Source: Calliopsis andreniformis (taxonomy: Eukaryota > Arthropoda > Insecta > Hymenoptera > Andrenidae). Taken from it: 64,000 bases of DNA. Shown here piece after piece: positions 1-12,989 of the stretch. The translations under genes were made by a program, and so were the position numbers. The notes under the pieces were generated by a model, which was not told the origin of the DNA, searched no databases, and was given only the letters and a program-made list of their open reading frames with translations. The stretch is taken from the NCBI RefSeq assembly GCF_051401765.1, contig NW_027480597.1:682001-746000 (forward strand), written 5' to 3'. Each line of letters starts with the position of its first letter. Positions within the stretch are counted from its first letter, which is position 1.

Positions 1-2471
1 GGCTGCTATGGCTGTGGTTATGGCTGCTGTGGCTATGGCTATGGCTGCTATGGCTGCGGCTATGCCTGATATGACTATGGCTATGGCTGCTATGGCTATG
101 GCTGTGTCTACTATGGCTGCTATGGCTATAGCTATGGCGGCTATGGCTGCTATGGCTATGGCTATGTCTACTATGTCTATGGATACGGCTGCTATGGCTA
201 TGGCTATGGCTATGTTTGCTATGGCTATGGCTATGGCTGCTATGGTTATGGCTATGGCGACTATGGGTGCTATGGCTATTGCTATGGCTACTATGGCTAT
301 GGATACGGCTGCTATGGCTATGGCTATGGCTATGTCTGCTATGGCTATGGCTATGGCTGCTATGGCTATGGCTATGGCTATGGCTATGGCTGCTATGGCT
401 ATGTCTTTGGCTATGGCTGCTATGGCTATGGTTTTGGCTACTATGGCCATGCCTATGGCAGCTATGGCTATGGCTATGGCTGTTATGGCTGTGGTTATGT
501 CTGCTATGGCTATGGCTATGGCTGCTATGGTCATGGCTATGGCTCCTAAGGCTATGGCTATGTCTACGGCTGCTGTGGCTCTGCCTCTGGCTGCTATGGC
601 TATGGCTATGGCTGCTATGGCTGTGGCTATGGCTGCTATGGCTGTGGTTATGTCTGCTATGGCTATGGCTATGGCTGCTATGGCTATGGCTATGGATGCT
701 ATGGCTGTGGCTATGGCTGCTATGGCTGTGGTTATGTCTGCTATGGCTATGGCTGCTATGGTTATGGCTATGGCTGCTATGGCTGTGGCTATGGCTGCGG
801 CTGCTATGGCTATGGCTGCTCTGGCTATGGCTATGGCTAAGGCTGCTGTGGCTATGGCTATGGCCGCTTTGCCAGTGGCTACAGCTGCTATGGCTATGGC
901 TATGGCATTGGCTGCTATGGCTATGGCTATGATTATGGCTGCTATGTCTGTGGCTATGTGTCTGTCTACTATGGATATAGCTATGGCTGCTATGGCTCTG
1001 CCTACGGCTGCTATGGCTATCGCTATGGCTGCTATGGCTATGGCTATGGCTATGACTGCTATGGCTATGGCTATGGCTGCTATGTGTATGGCTATGGCTG
1101 CAATGGCCATGGCTATGGCTATGGCTATGGATGCTATGGCTATGTCTATGGCTATGGCTGCTATGGCTATGGCTTTGGCTACTATGGCCATGCCTATGGC
1201 AGCTATGGCTATGGCTATGGCTGCTATGGCTGTGGTTATGTCTGCTATGGCTATGGCTATGGCTGCTATGGTTATGGCTATGGCTGCTATGGCTGTGGCT
1301 ATGGCTATGGCTGCTTTGTCTCTGGCTATGGCCATGATTGCTATGGCTATGGCTGCTATGGGTATGGCTATGGCTATGGCTGCTATGGCTATGGCTATGT
1401 CTGCTATGGCTATGGCTATGGCTATAGCTGCTATGGCTATGTCTATGGCTATGACTGCTATGGCTATGGCTATGGCTGCTATGGCTATGGCTATGGCTGC
1501 TATGGCTGTGGTTATGGCTGCTATGGCTATTGCTATGGCTGCTATGGCTATGGCTATGGCCGCTTTGGCAATGGCTACAGCTGCTATGGCTATGGCTATG
1601 GCATTGGCTGCTATGGCTATGGCTATGATTATGGCTGCTATGGCTGTGGCTATGTGTGTGTCTGCTATGGATATAGCTATGGTTGCTATGGCTCCGCCTA
1701 CGGCTGCTATGGCTATCGCTATGGATGCTATGGCTATGGTTATGGCTGCATTGGCTATGGCTATGGCTGCTATGGCTACGGCTATGGCTGCTATGGCTAT
1801 GGCTATGGCTGCATCGGCTATGGCTATGGCTGCTATGGCTATGGCTATGGCTATGGCTATGGCTATGATTGCTATGGCTATGGCTATGGCTGCTATGGGT
1901 ATGGCTATGGCTGCTATGGCCATGGCTATGGCTATGGCTATGGATGCTATGGCTATGTCTATGGCTATGGCTGCTATGGCTATGGCTTTGGCTACTATTG
2001 CCATGCCTATGGCAGCTATGGCTATGGCTATGGCTGCTATGGCTGTGGTTATGTCTGCTATGGCTATGGCTATGGCTGCTATGGTTATGGCTATGGCTGC
2101 TATGGCTGTGGCTATGACTATGGCTGCTTTGTCTCTGGCTATGGCCATGATTGCTATGGCTATGGCTATGGCTGCTATGGGTATGGCTATGGCTATGGCT
2201 GCTATGGCTATTGCTATGTCTGCTATGGCTATGGCTATGGCTATAGCTGCTATGGCTATGTCTATGGCTATGACTGCTATGGCTATGGCTATGGCTGCTA
2301 TGGCTATGGCTATGGCTGCTATGGCTGTGGTTATGGCTGCTATGGCTATTGCTATGGCTGCTATGGCTATGGCTATGGCTGCTATGGCTATGGCTATGGC
2401 TGCTATGGCTATGGCTATGGCTATGGCTATGACTGCTATGGCTATGTCTATGGCTGCTATGGGTATGGCTA
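1..2471 (+). repeat. 2,550-bp tandem duplication, copy 1
   Basis: Bases 1-2,471 recur at 2,551-5,021 with a constant offset of 2,550. I found no difference in the lines compared, and the two translated phases checked (216-932 and 958 onward against 2,766-3,482 and 3,508 onward) are identical. The first mismatch is at 2,472 (T) against 5,022 (C). Shared rare words include GCCTGATATGAC at 64 and 2,614, GGCTCCTAAGG near 541 and 3,091, and TGTTATGG near 481 and 3,031. The identity implies very recent duplication. The left edge is cut by the window. Confidence 0.92.
1559..1690 (+). repeat. Marker cassette (representative of about 37 copies)
   Basis: This is the most information-rich recurring segment. 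It starts with CCGCTTTGGCAATGGCTAC, continues through GGCATTGGC and TATGATTATGG, and ends in GTGTGTGTCTGCTATGG followed by ATATAGC. In the base-1 phase it reads Arg-Phe-Gly-Asn-Gly-Tyr-Ser at its head. Copies of the head lie near 863, 1,559, 3,413, 4,110, 8,237, 10,600, 11,250, 12,440, 13,138, 14,514, 16,108, 16,805, 20,367, 22,930, 24,070, 25,260, 25,954, 27,331, 31,913, 33,720, 35,432, 36,272, 36,969, 39,893, 42,028, 44,616, 45,374, 46,860, 49,898, 50,637, 52,794, 54,154, 56,700, 58,477, 59,834, 61,878 and 62,520. Sub-variants (GGCAGT or GCCAGT for GGCAAT, GTCTAC for GTCTGC) sort copies into subfamilies. Confidence 0.85.
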
Positions 2472-2550
2472 TCGCTATGGCTGCTATGGCTGCTACGCCT
2501 ATGGCTATGGCTGCTATGGCTATGGCTATGGCTGCTATGGCTATGGCTAT

Positions 2551-5021
2551 GGCTGCTATGGCTGTGGTTATGGCTGCTGTGGCTATGGCTATGGCTGCTA
2601 TGGCTGCGGCTATGCCTGATATGACTATGGCTATGGCTGCTATGGCTATGGCTGTGTCTACTATGGCTGCTATGGCTATAGCTATGGCGGCTATGGCTGC
2701 TATGGCTATGGCTATGTCTACTATGTCTATGGATACGGCTGCTATGGCTATGGCTATGGCTATGTTTGCTATGGCTATGGCTATGGCTGCTATGGTTATG
2801 GCTATGGCGACTATGGGTGCTATGGCTATTGCTATGGCTACTATGGCTATGGATACGGCTGCTATGGCTATGGCTATGGCTATGTCTGCTATGGCTATGG
2901 CTATGGCTGCTATGGCTATGGCTATGGCTATGGCTATGGCTGCTATGGCTATGTCTTTGGCTATGGCTGCTATGGCTATGGTTTTGGCTACTATGGCCAT
3001 GCCTATGGCAGCTATGGCTATGGCTATGGCTGTTATGGCTGTGGTTATGTCTGCTATGGCTATGGCTATGGCTGCTATGGTCATGGCTATGGCTCCTAAG
3101 GCTATGGCTATGTCTACGGCTGCTGTGGCTCTGCCTCTGGCTGCTATGGCTATGGCTATGGCTGCTATGGCTGTGGCTATGGCTGCTATGGCTGTGGTTA
3201 TGTCTGCTATGGCTATGGCTATGGCTGCTATGGCTATGGCTATGGATGCTATGGCTGTGGCTATGGCTGCTATGGCTGTGGTTATGTCTGCTATGGCTAT
3301 GGCTGCTATGGTTATGGCTATGGCTGCTATGGCTGTGGCTATGGCTGCGGCTGCTATGGCTATGGCTGCTCTGGCTATGGCTATGGCTAAGGCTGCTGTG
3401 GCTATGGCTATGGCCGCTTTGCCAGTGGCTACAGCTGCTATGGCTATGGCTATGGCATTGGCTGCTATGGCTATGGCTATGATTATGGCTGCTATGTCTG
3501 TGGCTATGTGTCTGTCTACTATGGATATAGCTATGGCTGCTATGGCTCTGCCTACGGCTGCTATGGCTATCGCTATGGCTGCTATGGCTATGGCTATGGC
3601 TATGACTGCTATGGCTATGGCTATGGCTGCTATGTGTATGGCTATGGCTGCAATGGCCATGGCTATGGCTATGGCTATGGATGCTATGGCTATGTCTATG
3701 GCTATGGCTGCTATGGCTATGGCTTTGGCTACTATGGCCATGCCTATGGCAGCTATGGCTATGGCTATGGCTGCTATGGCTGTGGTTATGTCTGCTATGG
3801 CTATGGCTATGGCTGCTATGGTTATGGCTATGGCTGCTATGGCTGTGGCTATGGCTATGGCTGCTTTGTCTCTGGCTATGGCCATGATTGCTATGGCTAT
3901 GGCTGCTATGGGTATGGCTATGGCTATGGCTGCTATGGCTATGGCTATGTCTGCTATGGCTATGGCTATGGCTATAGCTGCTATGGCTATGTCTATGGCT
4001 ATGACTGCTATGGCTATGGCTATGGCTGCTATGGCTATGGCTATGGCTGCTATGGCTGTGGTTATGGCTGCTATGGCTATTGCTATGGCTGCTATGGCTA
4101 TGGCTATGGCCGCTTTGGCAATGGCTACAGCTGCTATGGCTATGGCTATGGCATTGGCTGCTATGGCTATGGCTATGATTATGGCTGCTATGGCTGTGGC
4201 TATGTGTGTGTCTGCTATGGATATAGCTATGGTTGCTATGGCTCCGCCTACGGCTGCTATGGCTATCGCTATGGATGCTATGGCTATGGTTATGGCTGCA
4301 TTGGCTATGGCTATGGCTGCTATGGCTACGGCTATGGCTGCTATGGCTATGGCTATGGCTGCATCGGCTATGGCTATGGCTGCTATGGCTATGGCTATGG
4401 CTATGGCTATGGCTATGATTGCTATGGCTATGGCTATGGCTGCTATGGGTATGGCTATGGCTGCTATGGCCATGGCTATGGCTATGGCTATGGATGCTAT
4501 GGCTATGTCTATGGCTATGGCTGCTATGGCTATGGCTTTGGCTACTATTGCCATGCCTATGGCAGCTATGGCTATGGCTATGGCTGCTATGGCTGTGGTT
4601 ATGTCTGCTATGGCTATGGCTATGGCTGCTATGGTTATGGCTATGGCTGCTATGGCTGTGGCTATGACTATGGCTGCTTTGTCTCTGGCTATGGCCATGA
4701 TTGCTATGGCTATGGCTATGGCTGCTATGGGTATGGCTATGGCTATGGCTGCTATGGCTATTGCTATGTCTGCTATGGCTATGGCTATGGCTATAGCTGC
4801 TATGGCTATGTCTATGGCTATGACTGCTATGGCTATGGCTATGGCTGCTATGGCTATGGCTATGGCTGCTATGGCTGTGGTTATGGCTGCTATGGCTATT
4901 GCTATGGCTGCTATGGCTATGGCTATGGCTGCTATGGCTATGGCTATGGCTGCTATGGCTATGGCTATGGCTATGGCTATGACTGCTATGGCTATGTCTA
5001 TGGCTGCTATGGGTATGGCTA
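2551..5021 (+). repeat. 2,550-bp tandem duplication, copy 2
   Basis: This is the downstream partner of 1-2,471. It also forms the start of the 12.7-kb macro-duplication, since its word GCCTGATATGAC (2,614) recurs at 15,310. The downstream macro copy has one such unit, not two, and differs at the TGTTATGG variant, reading TGCTATGG near 15,727. The 2,550-bp duplication in the present copy is therefore probably younger than the macro-duplication, or one unit was lost downstream. Confidence 0.9.
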
Positions 5022-6440
5022 CGCCTATGGCAGCTATGGCTATGGCTATGGCTGCTATGGCTGTGGCTATGGCTGCTATGGCCATGTCTATGGCTATGGC
5101 TGCTATGGCTATGGCTTGGGCTACTATTGCCATGCCTATGGCAGCTATGGCTATGGCTATGTCTGCTATGGCTGTGGTTATGTCTGCTATGGCTATGGCT
5201 ATGGCTGCTATGGTTATGGCTATGGCTGCAATGGCTGTGGCTATGACTATGGCCTCTTTGTCGCTGGCTATGGCCATGATTGCTATGGCTATGGCTATGG
5301 CTGCTATGGGTATGGCTATGGCTATGGCTGCTATGGCTATGGCTATGTCTGCTATGGCTATGGCTATGGCTATAGCTGCTATGGCTATGTCTATGGCTAT
5401 GACTGCAATGGCTATGGCTATGGCTGCTATGGCTATGGCTATGGCTGCTATGGCTGTGGTTATGGGTGCTATGGCTATTGCTATGGCTGCTATGGCTATG
5501 GCTATGGCTGCTGTGGCTATGGCCATGGCTGCTATGGCTATGGCTATGGCTATGGCTATGACTGCTATGGTTTTGTCTATGGCTGCTATGGGTATGGCTA
5601 TGCCTATGGCAGCTATGGCTATGGCTATGGCTGCTATGGCTGTGGCTATGTCTGCTATGGCTATGGCTATGGCTGCTATGGCTATGGCTATGGCTGCTAT
5701 GGCTATGGCTATGGCTATGGCTATGGCTGCTATGGCTATGGCTATGGCTATGACTGCTATGGCTATGGCTATGGCCGCTATGGATGTGGCTATGTCTATG
5801 GCTGCTATGGCTACGGCTTTGGCTACTATGGCCATTGGTATGGCTGCTATGGCTATGGCTATGGCTGCTATGGCTATGGCTACGGCTATGGTTTTGGCGG
5901 CTATGGCTATGTCTATGGCTATGGCTGCAATGGCTATGGCTATGGCTGCAATGGCTATGGCTTTGGCTACTATGGCCATGGCTATGGCTTTGTCTACTAT
6001 GGCCATGGCTGTGGCTGCTGTGGCTATGGCTATGGCTGCTATGGCTATGATTATGTCTATGGCTGCTAAGGCTATGGCTATGTCTACGGCTGCTATGGCT
6101 ATGGCTATTGCTGCTATGGCTGTGGCTATGTCTGCTATGGCTGTGGCTATGGCTGCTATGGCTATGGCTTTGGCTACTATGGCCATGGCTATGGCAGCTA
6201 TGGCTAGAGCTATGGCTGCTATGGCTATGGTTATGTCTATGGCTGCTAAGGATATGGCTATGTCTACGGCTGCTGCGGCTCTGGCTCTCGCTGCTATGGA
6301 TATGCCTATGGCTGCTATGGCTATGGCTATGGCTGCTATGGCTGTGGTTATGGCTGCAATGGCTATGGCAATGGCTGCTATGGCTATGGCTATGGCTGCG
6401 GCTGCTATGGCTACGGCTGCTATGGCTATGGCTATGGCTG
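4694..6440 (+). repeat. About 1.7-kb tandem duplication, copy 1 (full length)
   Basis: Landmarks here recur downstream at offsets that shrink in fixed steps: GCCATGATTG at 4,694 and 6,470 (1,776), TACGCC at 5,020 and 6,754 (1,734), the base-1-phase TTG at 5,116 and 6,850 (1,734), then 5,784 and 7,497 (1,713), 6,108 and 7,800 (1,692), and GGCTAGAGC with its TAG at 6,205 and 7,876 (1,671). The steps are 42, 21, 21 and 21 bp, so the downstream copy has lost whole 21-bp units at four places. Confidence 0.85.
6055..6100 (+). repeat. Stop-containing module TGCTAAGG...GTCTACGGCTGC (representative)
   Basis: A second recurring landmark joins GGCTGCTAAGGCTATGG to TATGTCTACGGCTGC, often followed by GTGGCTCTGGCTCTGG or GTGGCTCCGGCTCTGG. 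It carries TAA in the base-1 phase (here 6,067-6,069) and is the main reason that phase is broken. Other copies include 543-600, 3,093-3,150, 8,956, 11,971, 18,763, 29,269, 31,414, 39,394, 43,792, 48,082, 51,730, 53,095 and 62,821. Because the stop is inherited with the module in almost all copies, it predates most amplification, which argues against selection on the Gly-Tyr phase. Confidence 0.75.
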
Positions 6441-6469
6441 CTATGGCTATGGCTATGGCTATGGCTATG

Positions 6470-8117
6470 GCCATGATTGCTATGGCTATGGCTATGGCTG
6501 CTATGGGTATGGCTATGGCTATGGCTGCTATGGCTATGGCTATGTCTGCTATGGCTATGGCTATGGCTATAGCTGCTATGGCTATGTCTATGGCTATGAC
6601 TGCTATGGCTATGGCTATGGCTGCTATGGCTATGGCTATGGCTGCTATGGCTATGGCTATGGCTGCTATGGCTATGGCTATGGCTGCTATTTCTATGGCT
6701 ATGGCTATGGCTATGACTGCTATGGCTATGTCTATGGCTGCTATGGGTATGGCTACGCCTATGGCAGCTATGGCTATGGCTATGGCTGCTATGGCTGTGG
6801 CTATGGCTGCTATGGCCATGTCTATGGCTATGGCTGCTATGGCTATGGCTTGGGCTACTATTGCCATGCCTATGGCAGCTATGGCTATGGCTATGTCTGC
6901 TATGGCTGTGGTTATGTCTGCTATGGCTATGGCTATGGCTGCTATGGTTATGGCTATGGCTGCAATGGCTGTGGCTATGACTATGGCCTCTTTGTCGCTG
7001 GCTATGGCCATGATTGCTATGGCTATGGCTATGGCTGCTATGGGTATGGCTATGGCTATGGCTGCTATGGCTATGGCTATGTCTGCTATGGCTATGGCTA
7101 TGGCTATAGCTGCTATGGCTATGTCTATGGCTATGACTGCAATGGCTATGGCTATGGCTGCTATGGCTATGGCTATGGCTGCTATGGCTGTGGTTATGGG
7201 TGCTATGGCTATTGCTATGGCTGCTATGGCTATGGCCATGGCTGCTATGGCTATGGCTATGGCTATGGCTATGACTGCTATGGCTTTGTCTATGGCTGCT
7301 ATGGGTATGGCTATGCCTATGGCAGCTATGGCTATGGCTATGGCTGCTATGGCTGTGGCTATGTCTGCTATGGCTATGGCTATGGCTGCTATGGCTATGG
7401 CTATGGCTGCTATGGCTATGGCTATGGCTATGGCTATGGCTGCTATGGCTATGGCTATGGCTATGACTGCTATGGCTATGGCTATGGCCGCTATGGATGT
7501 GGCTATGTCTATGGCTGCTATGGCTACGGCTTTGGCTACTATGGCCATTGGTATGGCTGCTATGGCTATGGCTATGGCTGCTATGGCTATGGCTACGGCT
7601 ATGGTTTTGGCGGCTATGGCTATGTCTATGGCTATGGCTGCAATGGCTATGGCTTTGGCTACTATGGCCATGGCTATGGCTTTGGCTACTATGGCCATGG
7701 CTGTGGCTGCTGTGGCTATGGCTATGGCTGCTATGGCTATGATTATGTCTATGGCTGCTAAGGCTATGGCTATGTCTACGGCTGCTATGGCTATGGCTAT
7801 TGCTGCTATGGCTGTGGCTATGGCTGCTATGGCTATGGCTTTGGCTACTATGGCCATGGCTATGGCAGCTATGGCTAGAGCTATGGCTGCTATGGCTATG
7901 GTTATGTCTATGGCTGCTAAGGATATGGCTATGTCTACGGCTGCTGCGGCTCTGGCTCTCGCTGCTATGGATATGCCTATGGCTGCTATGGCTATGGCTA
8001 TGGCTGCTATGGCTGTGGTTATGGCTGCAATGGCTATGGCAATGGCTGCTATGGCTATGGCTATGGCTGCGGCTGCTATGGCTACGGCTGCTATGGCTAT
8101 GGCTATGGCTGCTATGG
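6470..8117 (+). repeat. About 1.7-kb tandem duplication, copy 2 (short by five 21-bp units)
   Basis: This is the partner of 4,694-6,440, shortened by 105 bp in total relative to the offset at its start. It contains a private variant, TGCTATTTCTATGG near 6,690, that reappears in the downstream macro copies near 19,857 and 30,321. The right edge runs into TCTGCTAGGACTATGG near 8,140, with a TAG in the base-1 phase seen only here. Confidence 0.8.
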
Positions 8118-8291
8118 CTATGGCTATGGCTATGTCTGCTAGGACTATGGCTACGGCCAAGGCTGCTATGGCTATGGCTATGGCTATGTCTGCTATGGCT
8201 ATCGCTATGGCTAGGGCTGCTGTAGCTATGGCTATGGCCGCTTTGGCAATGGCTACAGCTGATATGGCTATGGCTATGCCATTGGCTGCTA

Positions 8292-9390
8292 TGGCTATGG
8301 CTATGATTATGGCTGCTATGGCTGTGGCTATGTGTGTGTCTGCTATGGATATAGCTGTGGCTGCTATGGCTCTGCCTACGGCTGCTATGGCTATCGCTAT
8401 GGATGCTATGGCTATGGTTATGGCTGCATTGGCTATGGCTATGGCTGCTATGGCTACGGCTATGGCTGCAATGGATATGGCTGTGGCTGCTATGGCTATG
8501 GCTATGGCTATGGCTGCTATGTCTATGTCTTTGGCTATGGCTGCTATGGCTATGGTTTTGGATACTATGGCCATGGCTGTGGCGGCTATGGCTATGGCTA
8601 TGATTATGGCTGCTATGGCTGTGGCTATGTGTGTGTCTGCTATGGATATAGCTATGGCTGCTATGGCTATGCCTACGGCTGCTACGGCTATCGCTATGGC
8701 TGCTATGGCTATGGCTATGGCTGCTATGACTATGGCTATGGCTGCTATGGCTACGGCTATGGCTGCTATGGCTATGGCTATGGCTGCAATGGCTAAGGTT
8801 ATGACTATGGCAGCTATGGCTATGGCTACGGCTGCTATGGCTATGGATGCTATGGCTATGTCTACGGCTGCTGTGGCTCTGGCTCTGGCTGCTATGGATA
8901 TGTCTATGGCTGCTATGCCTATGGCTGCTATAGCTATGGCTATGGCTATGGCTGCTAAGGCTATGGCTATGTCTACGGCTGCTGTGGCTCCGGCTCTGGC
9001 TGCTATAGCTATGGCTATGGCTGCTATGGCTATGGCTATGGCTGCTATGGCTATGGCTATGTCTACTATGGCTGCTATGGCTATGGCTATGGCTGCTGTG
9101 GCTACGGCTGTGGCTGCTATGGCTATGGCTATGGCTATAGCTGCTATGGCTATGGCTATGACTATGGCTATTGCTGCTAAGGCTATGGCGATGGCTATGG
9201 CTGCTATGGCTATGGCTATGGCTGCTATGGCTGTGGTTATGTCTGCTATGGCTATGGCTATGGCTGCTATGGTTATGGCTATGGCTGCTATGGCTGTGGC
9301 TATGCCTATGGTTGCTTTGTCTATGGCTATGGCCATGACTGCTATGGCTATGGCTATGGCTGCTATGGGTATGGCTATGGCTATGGCTGC
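8292..9390 (+). repeat. 3,015-bp spaced duplicate, copy 1
   Basis: The segment from the marker cassette through GCAATGGCTAAGGTTATGAC (TAA at 8,794) to GGTTGCTTTGTC (9,310) recurs about 3 kb downstream. Offset is 3,015 from 8,332 to 8,956 and 2,964 from 9,178 to 9,310, so the downstream copy lost 51 bp around CTACTATGGCTGC. The block also recurs at 20,460-21,140 and 32,008-33,000. Confidence 0.82.
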
Positions 9391-11306
9391 TATGGCTATG
9401 GCTATGGCTGCAATGGCTATGGCTATGGCTGCTATGGCTATGGCTATGGATACGGCTGCTATGGCTATGGCTATGGCTATGTCTGCTATGGCTATGGCTA
9501 TGGCTGCTATGGTTATGGCTATGGCGACTATGGCTGCTATGGCTATGGCTATGGCTACTATGGCTATGGATACGGCTGCTATGGCTATGGCTATGGCTAT
9601 GTCTGCTATGGCTATGGCTATGGCTGCTATGGCTATGGCTATGGCTATGGCTATGGCTGCTATGGCTATGTCTTTGGCTATGGCTGCTATGGCTATGGTT
9701 TTAGATACAATGGCCATGGCTGTGGCGGCTATGGCTATTTCTATGGCTGCTGTGGCTATGGTTATGTCTATGGCCCCTAAGGCTATGGCTATGTCTACGG
9801 CTGCTGTGGCTCTGGCTCTGGCTGCTATGGCTATGGCTATGGCTGCTATGGCTATGGCTATGGCTGCTGTGGCTGTGGTTATGTCTGCTATGGCTATTGC
9901 TATGGCTGCTATGGCTATGGCTATGGCTGCTATGGCTATGGCTATGGCTATGGCTGTTCTGGCTATGGCTATGGCTATGACTGCTATGGCTATGGCTATG
10001 GCTGCTGTGGGTATGGCTATGCCTATGGCTGCTGTGGCTATGGCCATGACTGCTATGGCTGTGGCTATGACTGCTCTGGCTATGGCTATTGCTGCTATGG
10101 CTATGGCTATGGCTGCTATGGCTATGGCTATGGCTGCTACGGCTATGGCTATGGCTATGGCTATGGCTGCTATGGCTATGGCTGTTATGGCTATGGCTAT
10201 GGCTATGACTGCTATGGCTATGGCTATGGCTGCTATGGCTTTCGCTATGGCTGCTATGGCTATAGCTATGGCTGCTATGGCTATGGTTATGGCTATGAAT
10301 GCTAAGGCTATGGCTATGTCTACGGCTGCTGTGGCACTGGCTCCGGCTGCTATGGGTATGCCTATGACTGCTATGGCTATCGCTATGGCTGCTATGGCTG
10401 CTATGGCTATGGCTATGGCTGCTACGGCTATGGCTATGGCAGCTATGGCTATGGCTATGGCTATGGCTATGGCTGCTATGGCTATGGCTATGGCTATGTC
10501 TGCTATGACTATGGCTACGGCCAAGGCTGCTATGGCTATGGCTATGGCTATGTCTGCTATGGGTATGGCTATGGCTAAGGCTGCTGTGGCTATGGCTATG
10601 GCCGCTTTGGCAATGGCTACAGCTGCTATGGGTTTGGCTATGGCTATGGCTGCTATGGCTATGGCTATGTCTGCTATGGCTATGGCTATGGCTATGGCTG
10701 CTATGGCTATGTCTATGGCTATAACTGCTGTGGCTATGGCTATGGCTGCTATGGCTATGGCTATGGCTGCTATGGCTGTGGTTATGGCTGCTATGGCTAT
10801 TGCTATGGCTGCTATGGCTATGGCTATGGCTGCTATGGCTATGGCTATGGCTATGGCTGTTATGGCTATGGCTATGGCTATGACTGCTATGGCTATGTCG
10901 ATGGCTGCTATGGGTATGGCTATGCCTATGGCAGCTATGGCTATAACTATGGCTGCTATGGCTGTGGCTATGGCCGCAATGGATATGGCTATGGCTATGG
11001 ATGCTATGGCTACGGCTTTGGCTACTATGGCCACTGGTATGGCTGCTTTGGCTATGGCTATGGCTGCTATGGCTATGGCTACGGCTATGGCTGTGGCTAT
11101 GTCTGCTATGGCTATGGCTATGGCTGCTATGGCTATGGCTATGGCTATGTCTGCTATGACTATGGCTACGGCCAAGGCTGCTATGGCTATGGCTATGGCT
11201 ATGTCTGCTATGGCTATGGCTATGGCTAAGGCTGCTGTGGCTATGGCTATGGCCGCTTTGGCAATGGCTACAGCTGCTATGGCTATGGCTATGGCATTGG
11301 CTGCTA

Positions 11307-12354
11307 TGGCTATGGCTATGATTATGGCTGCTATGGCTGTGGCTATGTGTGTGTCTGCTATGGATATAGCTATGGCTGCTATGGCTCTGCCTACGGCTGC
11401 TATGGCTATCGCTATGGATGCTATGGCTATGGTTATGGCTGCATTGGCTATGGCTATGGCTGCTATGGCTACGGCTATGGCTGCAATGGATATGGCTATG
11501 GCTGCTATGGCTATGGCTATGGCTATGGCTGCTATGGCTATGTCTTTGGCTATGGCTGCTATGGCTATGGTTTTGGATACTATGGCCATGGCTGTGGCGG
11601 CTATGGCTATGGCTATGATTATGGCTGCTATGGCTGTGGCTATGTGTGTGTCTGCTATGGATATAGCTATGGCTGCTATGGCTATGCCTACGGCTGCTGC
11701 GGCTATCGCTATGGCTGCTATGGCTATGGCTATGGCTGCTATGACTATGGCTATGGCTGCTATGGCTACGGCTATGGCTGCTATGGCTATGGCTATGGCT
11801 GCAATGGCTAAGGTTATGACTATGGCAGCTATGGCTATGGCTACGGCTGCTATGGCTATGGATGCTATGGCTTTGTCTACGGCTGCTGTGGCTCTGGCTC
11901 TGGCTGCTATGGATATGTCTATGGCTGCTATGGCTATGGCTGCTATAGCTATGGTTATGTCTATGGCTGCTAAGGCTATGGCTATGTCTACGGCTGCTGT
12001 GGCTCCGGCTCTGGCTGCTATAGCTATGGCTATGGCTGCTATGGCTATGGCTATGGCTGCTATGGCTACGGCTGTGGCTGCTATGGCTATGGCTATGGCT
12101 ATAGCTGCTATGGCTATGGCTATTACTAAGGCTATTGCTGCTAAGGCTATGGCGATGGCTATGGCTGCTATGGCTATGGCTATGGCTGCTATGGCTGTGG
12201 TTATGTCTGCTATGGCTATGGCTATGGCTGCTATGGTTATGGCTATGGCTGCTATGGCTGTGGCTATGGCTATGGTTGCTTTGTCTATGGCTATGGCCAT
12301 GACTGCTATGGCTATGGCTATGGCTGCTATGGGTATGGCTATGGCTATGGCTGC
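11307..12354 (+). repeat. 3,015-bp spaced duplicate, copy 2
   Basis: This is the partner of 8,292-9,390, with the same landmarks at 11,347, 11,809 (TAA), 11,971 and 12,274. Private features are GGTTATGTCTATGG before the TAA module and the word TATTACTAAGG at 12,121. That word reappears only near 24,940, as expected if this copy was carried along in the 12.8-kb macro-duplication. Confidence 0.82.
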
Positions 12355-12989
12355 TATGGCTGTGGCTATGGCTGCGGCTGCTATGGCTATGGCTGCTCTG
12401 GCTATGGCTATGGCTAAGGCTGCTGTGGCTATGGCTATGGCCGCTTTGCCAGTGGCTACAGCTGCTATGGCTATGGCTATGGCATTGGCTGCTATGGCTA
12501 TGGCTATGATTATGGCTGCTATGTCTGTGGCTATGTGTGTGTCTACTATGGATATAGCTATGGCTGCTATGGCTCTGCCTACGGCTGCTATGGCTATCGC
12601 TATGGCTGCTATGGCTATGGCTATGGCTATGACTGCTATGGCTATGGCTATGGCTGCTATGTGTATGGCTATGGCTGCAATGGCCATGGCTATGGCTATG
12701 GCTATGGATGCTATGGCTATGTCTATGGCTATGGCTGCTATGGCTATGGCTTTGTCTACTATGGCCATGCCTATGGCAGCTATGGCTATGGCTATGGCTG
12801 CTATGGCTGTGGTTATGTCTGCTATGGCTATGGCTATGGCTGCTATGGTTATGGCTATGGCTGCTATGGCTGTGGCTATGGCTATGGCTGCTTTGTCTCT
12901 GGCTATGGCCATGATTGCTATGGCTATGGCTGCTATGGGTATGGCTATGGCTATGGCTGCTATGGCTATGGCTATGTCTGCTATGGCTA

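Noticed and set aside
216..932. Leu-Trp rich frames such as this 238-codon one
   Set aside because: They are the third phase of the satellite (CTA TGG), begin mostly at TTG, and end at TAT-GAT or TAT-GAC. They have no membrane-protein architecture and are shadows of the repeat.
1559..1690. Marker cassette as a mobile element
   Set aside because: It has no terminal inverted repeats, target-site duplications or coding capacity. Its spread follows the larger tandem blocks.
3508..6069. 853-codon Gly-Tyr-Cys reading frame as a real structural-protein gene
   Set aside because: It begins at GTG, no ATG is seen in this phase, its stop belongs to a module repeated throughout the array, and the same frame recurs with different ends in every duplicate.
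6470..8117. Whole window as a sequencing or assembly artefact
   Set aside because: Private variants, stepwise 21-bp offsets and nested duplications form a coherent history. Local copy-number errors remain possible, but the array itself looks real.
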